Shown: positions 1 to 5,797 of the stretch, one piece after another
Position numbering within the stretch: the first letter of the stretch is position 1
Layout: each line of letters begins with the position of its first letter
Assembly: GCA_002371315.1 (NCBI GenBank)
Contig: DFHL01000085.1
Span: 1-5,797 of the forward strand
DNA from: Bacteroidales bacterium UBA3724
Lineage (GTDB): Bacteria; Bacteroidota; Bacteroidia; Bacteroidales; P3
Length of the DNA: 5,797 nt
Direction: 5' to 3'
Position numbers and translations under genes: made by a program
The notes under the pieces: generated by a model
Databases searched by the model: none
Seen by the model: only the letters and a program-made list of their open reading frames with translations
What the model was told of the DNA's origin: nothing

Positions 1-5
1 CCTGC

Positions 6-29
6 AAAATGACCTATAGGTCTTTTTTT
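6..29. terminator. Probable intrinsic terminator of an upstream gene outside the window
   Basis: A perfect 12-bp palindrome, GACCTATAGGTC at 11-22, is followed directly by seven T residues (23-29). Four A residues at 6-9 can pair with the T-tract across a single T-T mismatch (10 with 23), so the structure is roughly symmetrical and could work in both directions. The GC stem is short (GACC/GGTC around TATA), which limits confidence. It would end transcription from a gene lying to the left of the window. Confidence 0.5.
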
Positions 30-300
30 CAGAATTTTTGCGGGGAGGGGGTGAATATCTAATAATCAAACAAATGCACTGGACTTAAATTGAGGGAGGT
101 TCGGGTTGTTTTATGTTGCCTGACTGTTTTTTTGTATTTTCTTTGTTGTTTTTTGGAGAATTTGTGTCTCGTTTCAGTTTCTTGGCGCTTATATTTTTGT
201 AGCCCAAAAACGAAACATTTGTACCGTAGCTGCGTAAAAAGTGACTGTCGCGGCTCGCTCCGTGCGGCCCGGCGCAAACATCATCCGACAAAAAACTCTT
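30..300. other. Non-coding, T-rich region upstream of lon with a GC-rich block next to the start
   Basis: No convincing gene is present. Positions 60-235 are rich in T on the + strand with many homopolymer T runs, unlike the GC-rich coding sequence that follows. A G-rich stretch sits at 40-51. Positions 247-275 form a short GC-rich block that is open in the lon frame from a GTG at 241, which would add 20 residues to Lon if translated. The stretch most likely holds the promoter and 5' untranslated leader of lon. No tRNA, riboswitch or heat-shock operator such as CIRCE was recognised. Confidence 0.6.
192..199 (+). promoter_or_regulatory. Candidate Bacteroidetes -7 box for lon
   Basis: TATTTTTG matches the Bacteroidetes -7 consensus TAnnTTTG exactly. 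No TTTG is found at the expected spacing of about 19-21 bases upstream: the nearest TTTG (161-164) is 27 bases away and a TTTC (172-175) only 16. If used, transcription would begin near 206, giving a leader of about 95 nt before the ATG at 301. Because the region is T-rich, a chance match is quite possible. Confidence 0.3.
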
Positions 301-2745
301 ATGAAGAACAATTATATTGACGAACTTTTCAACGATGTGGCTGCGGGAACGCGCCTGAGCTCGGCGATGATAGAGGTGCTGCCGATGGACGACGGCTCCA
401 ATGTGGAGGATTTCCTGTTCGAGTCAAGCCCCGACTGCCCCGACATCGTGCCCATCCTGCCGATGACCGGCAATGTGCTCTTCCCTGGCACCATCACGCC
501 TATCAATATAGCACGCGATATGTCGCTGCGGCTGCTGCGCAAAGTGGCCGAAAGCGGCGAATATATCGGCGTGGTCACGCAACGCAACGACTATTCCGAC
601 ATCCCTGCCCGCAGCGACCTCTACGACATCGGCTGCCTGGCCCAGGTGGTGAAGGTCATCGATATGCCCAACAGCGACGTGATTGCCATACTGCGTGGCA
701 GTTGCAGCTTCCGGCTGGGCGAAATCGTCAGCGTCAAGCCTTTCCTGATGGGCGAGAAGCTGCCCGCCGTCACGGCCGATATGACTGAAAGCTTCAACAA
801 GGAGGACCGCGAGTCGGCCAAGATTCTGGCTCGCAAGTACTCGGCCTACCTCAAGTCGGCCAACCCCGGCGACATCACCGTCAAGACGCTCAAGGAAATC
901 CGTGGCCCGCGTATGCTGGTCAACTTCATAGCCTCGCATATCGATATCGATGTGGCTTCGAAGCAGAAGCTGCTCGAAATGACGCTCTTCGGCGACCGCA
1001 TTGTGGCGCTGATACGCCACATTCAGGGTCTGATGTCGATGGAGGACCTTCGGCACGAGATTCAGGAAAAGACGCGCGTGACGATGGACAAGCAGCAGCG
1101 CGAATACTTCCTCAACCAGCAGATGCACATCATCCAGGAGGAGCTGGGCGGCGCATCGAACGAGGCGGAGGTGGCGCGGCTGCGCGAGCGGGCTTCGAAA
1201 ATGGTGTGGAGCGACGAGGTGGCGACGCATTTCAGCCACGAGATGGACAAACTGCTGCGCACCAACTCGGCATCGCCCGACTACAGCGTGCAGCTCAACT
1301 ATTTGAACCTTATGCTCGACCTGCCGTGGGGACGGCAGGGCAATTTCAATACCGACCTTCAGAAGGCCCGCAAGCGGCTGGACAGCAACCATTTCGGCCT
1401 TGAGAAGGTCAAGGAGCGCATCCTTGAGATGATGGCAGTGCTGAACCTTACCGAGCAGCGCAAGTCGCCGGTGCTGTGCCTTGTGGGCGCTCCCGGCACG
1501 GGCAAGACGTCGCTGGGCAAGTCGATAGCCTCGGCCCTGGGACGCGAATATGTGCGTGTGGCCCTGGGCGGCGTGCACGACGAGGCCGAAATCCGCGGAC
1601 ACCGCCGCACGTACGTGGGCGCTATGCCGGGCCGTATCATCAACGGTATGATCAAGGCGGGGGTGAACAACCCGGTTTTCGTGCTCGACGAAATCGACAA
1701 GGTGCAGACCAACAACTTCAGCGGCGACCCGATGGCGGCGCTGCTCGAGGTGCTTGACCCTGAGCAGAATGTGGCTTTCCACGACAACTATCTCGATGTG
1801 GACTACGACCTTTCGAACGTGCTTTTCATCGCTACGGCCAACAGCACGGCCTCGATCCATCCGGCCTTGCTGGACCGTATGGAGATAATCGAGGTGCCGG
1901 GCTACATAATGGAGGAGAAATTGCAGATTGCCAAGCAGTACCTTGTGCCGCGCCAGCTGAAGGACAACGGCTTCAAGCGGGGCGATTTCACCTTCACGGC
2001 CGATGTGCTGCGGCGCATCATCGAGGACTATACCCGCGAGTCGGGCGTGCGCCAGCTCGAGAAGACCATCGCCAAGATGGTGCGCAACCGCGCCGTCAAG
2101 GTGGCGTCGGGCGAAGAGGCTCCGAAACGCATAGGCGTCAACGAGCTGCGCCCCGTGTTGGGACTGCCGCTGCATCAGGACGAGCGTCGCGGCGCACAGC
2201 CGCGCATCGCCGTGGTCACGGGCCTGGCCTGGACGCAGGTGGGGGGCACCATCCTCTTCATCGAGGCCTGCACGTCGAAGGGCAAGGGCAACCTGTCGAT
2301 GACCGGCAATCTGGGCGACGTGATGAAGGAGTCGGCCACGCTGGCCTACGAGTATATTAAGGCTAATGCCGCCTCGCTCAATATCAGCGACGAGAAGCTT
2401 GAAAACAGCAATATACATATCCACGTCCCTGAGGGGGCAACGCCTAAGGATGGCCCGTCGGCGGGCATAACGATGTTCACGGCTATGGTCAGCGCCTTCA
2501 CGGGCCGCAAGGTGCGTGCCGACATCGCAATGACTGGCGAGATAACGCTGCGCGGGGCTGTCACGCCTGTGGGCGGCATCCGCGAGAAGATTCTTGCCGC
2601 CAAACGGGCCGGCATCACCGACATCGTCCTTTGCGACGACAACCGCAGCGACGTCGAGGACATCACGCAGGAGTACCTTTCGGGCCTCACGTTCCACTAT
2701 ATCAGCGAGATGTCGCAGGTGCTGCCGCTGGCTTTGGTCGATTGA
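301..2745 (+). CDS. lon: ATP-dependent Lon protease (endopeptidase La)
   Basis: Cytoplasmic AAA+ serine protease that unfolds and degrades misfolded and regulatory proteins as a hexamer. The 814-residue product has the full family order. The N-terminal substrate-binding LON domain spans about 49-250, followed by a helical segment with QREYFLNQQMHIIQEELGG (266-284) and LPWG (341-344). The AAA+ module carries Walker A GAPGTGKTS (396-404), pore-loop YVGAMPG (438-444), Walker B VLDEID (461-466), sensor-1 N514, arginine finger R526 and sensor-2 R584. The protease domain has catalytic S720 in PKDGPSAG and K763 in REKILAAKRAG. Their 43-residue spacing equals that of E. coli Lon (S679/K722), so the enzyme should be active. 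The ATG at 301 is preferred; a GTG at 241 in frame would add 20 residues with no Lon similarity that I recognise. No Shine-Dalgarno is visible, as is usual in Bacteroidota. It ends in tandem stops TGA TAG. Length is normal (E. coli 784). H426 in GGVHDEAEIRGHRRTY replaces the Arg of E. coli Lon. Confidence 0.98.
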   Translation: MKNNYIDELFNDVAAGTRLSSAMIEVLPMDDGSNVEDFLFESSPDCPDIVPILPMTGNVLFPGTITPINIARDMSLRLLRKVAESGEYIGVVTQRNDYSDIPARSDLYDIGCLAQVVKVIDMPNSDVIAILRGSCSFRLGEIVSVKPFLMGEKLPAVTADMTESFNKEDRESAKILARKYSAYLKSANPGDITVKTLKEIRGPRMLVNFIASHIDIDVASKQKLLEMTLFGDRIVALIRHIQGLMSMEDLRHEIQEKTRVTMDKQQREYFLNQQMHIIQEELGGASNEAEVARLRERASKMVWSDEVATHFSHEMDKLLRTNSASPDYSVQLNYLNLMLDLPWGRQGNFNTDLQKARKRLDSNHFGLEKVKERILEMMAVLNLTEQRKSPVLCLVGAPGTGKTSLGKSIASALGREYVRVALGGVHDEAEIRGHRRTYVGAMPGRIINGMIKAGVNNPVFVLDEIDKVQTNNFSGDPMAALLEVLDPEQNVAFHDNYLDVDYDLSNVLFIATANSTASIHPALLDRMEIIEVPGYIMEEKLQIAKQYLVPRQLKDNGFKRGDFTFTADVLRRIIEDYTRESGVRQLEKTIAKMVRNRAVKVASGEEAPKRIGVNELRPVLGLPLHQDERRGAQPRIAVVTGLAWTQVGGTILFIEACTSKGKGNLSMTGNLGDVMKESATLAYEYIKANAASLNISDEKLENSNIHIHVPEGATPKDGPSAGITMFTAMVSAFTGRKVRADIAMTGEITLRGAVTPVGGIREKILAAKRAGITDIVLCDDNRSDVEDITQEYLSGLTFHYISEMSQVLPLALVD

Positions 2746-2787
2746 TAGAATGGCAACCGCAAATAATAATTGGCAATATGGAATGTC

Positions 2788-2817
2788 GGAAGTTAAAGGA
2801 AGTTAGGGGAAGTTAAG
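2788..2817 (+). repeat. Three tandem 10-bp direct repeats, GGAAGTTARR (left arm)
   Basis: Units GGAAGTTAAA (2788-2797), GGAAGTTAGG (2798-2807) and GGAAGTTAAG (2808-2817) lie head to tail with no spacer. The first eight bases are identical in all three. Because the period is 10, the stop codon within each unit (TAA 2794, TAG 2804, TAA 2814) falls in a different reading frame, so the array closes all three + strand frames. Confidence 0.9.
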
Positions 2818-2868
2818 GGACAAATGTACTATTGTCCCTTAACTTCCCATTTAACTTCCCTTAACTCC
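2788..2868. repeat. Long imperfect inverted repeat (hairpin) built from 10-bp units
   Basis: The inner arms GGGAAGTTAAGGGACAA (2807-2823) and its exact reverse complement (2832-2848) form 17 perfect base pairs around the 8-nt loop ATGTACTA. After a 1x3 internal loop, 2798-2805 pairs with 2852-2859 (8 bp). After one mismatch, 2791-2796 pairs with 2861-2866, and bulging A2790 lets 2788-2789 pair with 2867-2868. About 33 base pairs result in total. No T-tract follows the right arm, so it is not a standard intrinsic terminator, though it may protect or end the lon transcript. It could alternatively be a member of a dispersed intergenic repeat family. Confidence 0.9.
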
Positions 2869-2880
2869 CTTTAACTACCC
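2839..2880 (+). repeat. Four 10-bp repeats, TTAACTTCCC-like (right arm)
   Basis: Units TTAACTTCCC (2839-2848), TTAACTTCCC (2851-2860, after a 2-base AT spacer), TTAACTCCCT (2861-2870) and TTAACTACCC (2871-2880) are the reverse-complement version of the left-arm unit. Decay increases away from the hairpin centre. The last unit has no left-arm partner, so the two arms are unequal in copy number (three against four). The TTA starts (2839, 2851, 2861, 2871) place stop codons in all three minus-strand frames. Confidence 0.85.
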
Positions 2881-2907
2881 ATACGTGTAAATCTAAAATA
2901 AAGCAAG

Positions 2908-4395
2908 GTGAAAAAAACAATCCTCATATTGATGGCGGCACTGGCTGTGCTGCCTGTCTCGGCCCAGACGGCCTGGCCCCGTGGCGAGAACAACTCGCTG
3001 CAGACCAGCCGCGTCGCACTGTCGAGCCTGCCGGCGCAGGTCGAGGACATCTGTTTCCTCGACGGCAAGCTGCACCTGCTGTCGGACGGTATGCTTTTTG
3101 GCGTCGACATCAACAACGGCCGTCTCGGCTCGCCCGAGATCGACACGGCCCTGCTGGCAATCGACGAGCAGATGACTTACGCTGTGCGCCATCCCGAAAC
3201 CGGCGTGCTCTACTATACCAAACGCGACAAGAAGGGCATTTCGCTGCTCTACGAATACTATGAGAAAAAGCCTGGCAAGTACGACACGCGGCGTGTGAAG
3301 CCCTACGGCTTCTCCTTCTCGGTCGAGCATCCGGTCTTCTCGCCCGACGGACGGGCTATGGTGTTTGCCTCCGACTGCCCCGTGGGCTTCGGCGGCAAAG
3401 ACTTGTGGTACAGCGAATGGCGTGGCGGCGAGTGGCAGTATCCACAGAATCTGGGCCACCGCATCAACGGTGAAGGCGACGAGACGATGCCGGCGCTGTA
3501 TGGCGACTTCCTGGTCTTCGCCTCCAGCGGCCGCCGGGATAGCTATGGCGGCAGCGACCTCTATGCCTCACGCCTCGTGGCCCTCGAGCAGAGCGGCGAC
3601 ACGGTGGCGATGTATCCCATCGGTCGCAGTGCCGTGCAAAGCCTTGAGGCTCCGTTCTGTACGGTGGGCGACGACTGCGGTTTCACCTGTGACGGCAACG
3701 GCAACGGCTGGTGGCTGTCGCGCGACGATGCCGGAAACGAGATCTTCCACTCCTTCAGCGGCCGTCTGGACTGCATCAGGCTGACGGGCACGGTAAGCAA
3801 TGTCAATGGCGCGCCGCTGGCTGGCGCAGAAGTGGTGATCACTTCCCCCCAAAACAAAGAGTCGAAGACGCTTACCGACGGCGAGGGCCGCTACGCGTTG
3901 CTACTGCAGCCCGACGAGGAGTATGAGTTGGTGTGCTATGCAGCCAACCATTTCGTCCATCGCCAGCAAGTTGCATATTCGCGTGTCAAGGAGGATTTGC
4001 TGTATGGTTCCGAACGTTGCGATATCGTGTTGCAAGCTTTTGAGTTGGGCAAGGTTTATAATTTTAACGACCTCTTTGGCTCACCTGTCAGCATCGAGCT
4101 TTCGGCTTCGGGACGTAAACGGATGGACCGCATCGCCACTTTCCTGCTCGAGAATAGAGATCTGAAGGTCGAACTATCGTCAGCATACAATATGAGCGAT
4201 GATTCTGTTTTTTGCTCTCTGGTGAATAGTTCGCGACTGCGGTCGCTTACAGACTATCTCGCTGCCAAAGGGGTATCACGGAATTCAATAGAAACTACCG
4301 CTGTAAAGCCTTCCGACGAAGAGTTCGAACGCGTTGGCGAGACGCTCTCGCAGGTCGAGGCTTCGTCGCGTTCGGTGAGCATAGTTTTCAAATAA
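2908..4395 (+). CDS. Exported PD40 beta-propeller / regulatory-like / OmpA-like protein (PorE-like architecture without TPR)
   Basis: A 495-residue exported protein of unproven function. The start is GTG at 2908: it alone keeps the positively charged MKKT n-region before a hydrophobic stretch, with signal peptidase I cleavage likely after VSA (residue 19). There is no lipobox cysteine, so it is probably periplasmic or bound to the envelope. Residues about 45-290 look like a beta-propeller with PD40/WD40-like units; the clearest are PVFSPDGRAMVFASD (142-156) with GGKDLW (162-167) and NLGHRINGEGDE (181-192), then LVFAS (202-206) with GGSDLY (214-219). Residues about 292-378 resemble a carboxypeptidase-regulatory-like beta-sandwich (LTGTVSNVNGAPLAGAEV). 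Residues about 379-495 align in outline with the OmpA C-terminal peptidoglycan-binding domain (LGKVYNF, ENRDLKVELSS, SSRLRSLTDYLAAKGV), but the usual TD..G motif is lost. The order propeller, regulatory-like, OmpA-like recalls PorE of the type IX secretion system, which also has an N-terminal TPR region; a generic OmpA-family envelope protein is the alternative. Confidence 0.85.
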   Translation: MKKTILILMAALAVLPVSAQTAWPRGENNSLQTSRVALSSLPAQVEDICFLDGKLHLLSDGMLFGVDINNGRLGSPEIDTALLAIDEQMTYAVRHPETGVLYYTKRDKKGISLLYEYYEKKPGKYDTRRVKPYGFSFSVEHPVFSPDGRAMVFASDCPVGFGGKDLWYSEWRGGEWQYPQNLGHRINGEGDETMPALYGDFLVFASSGRRDSYGGSDLYASRLVALEQSGDTVAMYPIGRSAVQSLEAPFCTVGDDCGFTCDGNGNGWWLSRDDAGNEIFHSFSGRLDCIRLTGTVSNVNGAPLAGAEVVITSPQNKESKTLTDGEGRYALLLQPDEEYELVCYAANHFVHRQQVAYSRVKEDLLYGSERCDIVLQAFELGKVYNFNDLFGSPVSIELSASGRKRMDRIATFLLENRDLKVELSSAYNMSDDSVFCSLVNSSRLRSLTDYLAAKGVSRNSIETTAVKPSDEEFERVGETLSQVEASSRSVSIVFK

Positions 4396-4406
4396 TGAAA
4401 AAATTT

Positions 4407-4437
4407 TTTTCTATATGAAATATTCTTCATAATTTTG
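4407..4437 (+). promoter_or_regulatory. Bacteroidetes-type promoter for the choice-of-anchor L gene
   Basis: TAATTTTG at 4430-4437 matches the -7 consensus TAnnTTTG exactly. A near match to the -33 TTTG lies in the T-run at 4404-4411 (TTTT at 4407-4410, 19 bases before the -7 box; TTTC at 4408-4411, 18 bases). Transcription should start around 4444, giving a short AT-rich leader before the ATG at 4461. The sequence suggests the third gene is transcribed independently of the second. No clear intrinsic terminator separates them, only an A6T7 tract (4398-4410). Confidence 0.6.
4415..4430. repeat. Small inverted repeat inside the promoter spacer
   Basis: ATGAA (4415-4419) and TTCAT (4426-4430) are inverted 5-bp arms around a 6-base centre. 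They lie between the -33 region and the -7 box, sharing the first T of the latter. The position would suit a repressor operator, but the arms are short and AT-rich, so chance is a reasonable explanation. Confidence 0.25.
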
Positions 4438-4460
4438 CACTGCGAAATGTATGTAAAATT

Positions 4461-5797
4461 ATGAATAGAAAAATCATATTAAGAAATGTATTTGCTGGCA
4501 TTCTGCTGGTGTGTGGTGTGTTGTTTTCAGGCAACGTAAATGCACAGTTGACTGTGACTCACGGCACTTCGTTGGGAATGACACCAGACTCACTTGTTCG
4601 CGAAGTCTTCCTGGGACAGGGTGTCAAAGTGTCGAACGTGAAATTCAATAATTCGGCTGGAACAATAAGCTGCAATGCCATAGGAACCTTTACCGCGACG
4701 GGGCAGGCTGCCACCAAATTGGGCCTTAATTCGGGCATCATCATCGGAACTGGCGACGTGAACTTTGCTGCAGGTCCAAATAATACGGGCAGTGGCGACG
4801 GAAATTCCGGTGCGGCAAGTTGTGTGAGCCAGAATTGCGTACCCCTGATGAATGCTGCTTCGGGGTCGATTGCAGACTGTTCGGTGCTCGAGTTCGACTT
4901 TGTGCCAAGCTCTGATTCGGTGAAATTCCGCTATGTTTTTGCATCGGAAGAATATCCCGAATATGTATGTGCAAATGTCAATGATATTTTTGCCTTCTTT
5001 ATCACTGGCCCAAACCCTACTGGTGGACCTAATTACAATAACAAGAACATCGCCTTGGTACCAGGCACAGATACGGTCATCTCTATCAATACGGTAAACC
5101 CTGGAGCTGTAGGCGCAAATGGGTCTGCATCGACGGACCCGTGTGTTTTGGGGTTTAGCCAGTACTATGTCGACAATACAGGTGGGCAGCAAATACAGTA
5201 TGATGGCCTCACCACCGTGTTGACGGCAGAAGCCGAAGTCTTCCCTTGCCAGCAGTATCATTTGATTATTGCCATTGCCGACGGTGGTTCCATAGGCTCT
5301 CTTGACCACGTTTACGATTCTGGTGTCTTCCTCGAGGCCAACAGTCTGTCATCGAATGGAATATCGTTTAATTTCACCAATCCGTCGAACGTCAACACCC
5401 CGTCGGATCTTTACGAGGGATGCTCAGCTGTAATCAACCTGTCGCGTTCGCAGGCAATGCCGAACCCTACACCTATAGACATTTTCTACTACGGTACAGC
5501 TGTGAATGGTGTGGACTTCGAGATAAAGAATGTAGGGCAGGCAGCCTATTTCTTCCCTGCCGACACCACGCGTGCCACCTACACCATCCTGCCTTACGTG
5601 GACGGTGAGAACGAGGGCATCGAAACAGCAATGTTCCTCTTCAGAACCTACGAAACCTGTCCCGCCGACACGGTGCAGTTCAACATACTGGACGTCTCCC
5701 CGCTGTCGTGCCGCATAACGCGCGACACGCTGACCAGTTCGACCTACAGCACAACACTGACTGCCACAATCCAAGGCGGAATGCCCAACCGGTTGGC
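4461..5797 (+). CDS. Large exported choice-of-anchor L domain protein, N-terminal part (runs off the window)
   Basis: The frame is open from the ATG at 4461 to the right edge with no stop (445 codons), so the C-terminus is missing. Residues 1-28 form a signal peptide (MNRKIILRN, hydrophobic core, cleavage after NVNA before Q29). Residues about 30-296 are a choice-of-anchor L domain, recognised by SGIIIGTGDV, FASEEYPEYVCANVNDIFAF (160-179) followed by FITGP, and DHVYDSGVFLEA (282-293). Residues about 300-411 look like a Calx-beta-type fold (YEGCSAVINLSRS, NGVDFE, DGENEGIETAMF). From about 412 another repeat-like beta domain begins (LSCRITRDTL, TATIQGG). Ten cysteines follow the signal peptide, fitting a disulphide-stabilised extracellular protein. 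Such Bacteroidota proteins are often large surface adhesins or type IX secretion cargo with a C-terminal sorting domain, which cannot be seen here. An AT-rich leader without Shine-Dalgarno precedes the ATG; the ATG at 4451 is closed at once by TAA. Confidence 0.9.
   Translation, partial: MNRKIILRNVFAGILLVCGVLFSGNVNAQLTVTHGTSLGMTPDSLVREVFLGQGVKVSNVKFNNSAGTISCNAIGTFTATGQAATKLGLNSGIIIGTGDVNFAAGPNNTGSGDGNSGAASCVSQNCVPLMNAASGSIADCSVLEFDFVPSSDSVKFRYVFASEEYPEYVCANVNDIFAFFITGPNPTGGPNYNNKNIALVPGTDTVISINTVNPGAVGANGSASTDPCVLGFSQYYVDNTGGQQIQYDGLTTVLTAEAEVFPCQQYHLIIAIADGGSIGSLDHVYDSGVFLEANSLSSNGISFNFTNPSNVNTPSDLYEGCSAVINLSRSQAMPNPTPIDIFYYGTAVNGVDFEIKNVGQAAYFFPADTTRATYTILPYVDGENEGIETAMFLFRTYETCPADTVQFNILDVSPLSCRITRDTLTSSTYSTTLTATIQGGMPNRL

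Larger units (their letters stand above)
2746..2907. other. Intergenic region between lon and the propeller gene
   Basis: These 162 bases hold no gene. They begin with a second stop codon (TAG at 2746) after that of lon, then an AT-rich segment, the tandem/inverted repeat element at 2788-2880, and an AT-rich leader (2881-2907) for the next gene. I found no good promoter for the downstream gene: the best + strand match, TACTATTG at 2827-2834, differs from TAnnTTTG at one position, lies in the hairpin loop and lacks a -33 partner. Whether the next gene is read through from lon or has its own promoter is therefore open. Confidence 0.7.

Noticed and set aside
3..62. Open stretch from the left edge to TAA at 60-62, and the alternative PAK followed by TGA at 10-12
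   Set aside because: Either could be the tail of an upstream gene, but there are too few codons to tell, and the palindrome with T-tract at 6-29 suggests that coding ends before it.
90..320. 76-residue + strand frame with a Cys/Phe/Leu-rich hydrophobic start
   Set aside because: The hydrophobic appearance comes from T-runs in non-coding DNA. It overlaps the lon start in another frame and has no family resemblance.
424..2697. 757-residue open frame on the minus strand
   Set aside because: It lies wholly antisense to lon, whose motifs are fully conserved. The translation is rich in His, Arg, Leu and Val with no recognisable domain, as expected from the reverse frame of GC-biased codons.
2821..2828. 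Perfect minus-strand -7 box (TACATTTG) at the hairpin loop
   Set aside because: No TTTG lies at the right distance on that strand and no minus-strand gene follows; it is probably a by-product of the loop sequence.
2788..2880. CRISPR array
   Set aside because: The units are 10 bp and mostly contiguous, with no unique spacers of 25-40 bp, and no cas genes are present.
4398..4411. Intrinsic terminator after the propeller gene
   Set aside because: The A6T7 tract forms only an A-T palindrome with no GC stem and overlaps the -33 region of the next promoter.
4590..5309. 239-residue open frame on the minus strand
   Set aside because: It is antisense to the choice-of-anchor L domain, whose signature motifs prove the + frame. 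No domain or translation signal supports it.

Overview
The window suggests a Bacteroidota (probably Bacteroidales) genome of moderately high GC. The grounds are the Bacteroidetes-type promoter box TAnnTTTG, AT-rich translation leaders without Shine-Dalgarno sequences, PD40-repeat/OmpA-like domain architecture, and a choice-of-anchor L surface protein. Family and genus cannot be settled from the sequence alone. All three recognisable genes lie on the + strand.

Layout: positions 1-30 hold the end of something upstream, marked by a palindrome plus T-tract that looks like a terminator. About 30-300 is a non-coding, T-rich leader with a short GC-rich block just before the first gene. Positions 301-2745 encode a complete, apparently fully active ATP-dependent Lon protease. 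Positions 2746-2907 are intergenic and carry a striking element: tandem 10-bp units (GGAAGTTARR on the left, TTAACTTCCC-like on the right) forming a long hairpin around an 8-nt loop. Positions 2908-4395 encode a secreted protein with PD40/WD40-like beta-propeller repeats, a carboxypeptidase-regulatory-like domain and a degenerate OmpA C-terminal-like domain, resembling a PorE-type envelope protein without its TPR region. Positions 4396-4460 contain the best promoter in the window. From 4461 to the right edge runs the N-terminal 445 codons of a large exported protein: signal peptide, choice-of-anchor L domain, Calx-beta-like domain and the beginning of a further repeat-like domain.

Functionally, lon is cytoplasmic housekeeping proteolysis and is probably unconnected to the two downstream genes. 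Those two both encode exported, envelope or surface proteins. A working inference is that they belong to a cell-surface/type IX secretion-related neighbourhood, with an envelope-associated propeller/OmpA-like protein next to a large surface adhesin-like cargo. The cargo's C-terminal sorting domain, which would test this, lies beyond the window. Base composition drops sharply in the 3' third of the second gene and the 5' part of the third, suggesting a mosaic history.
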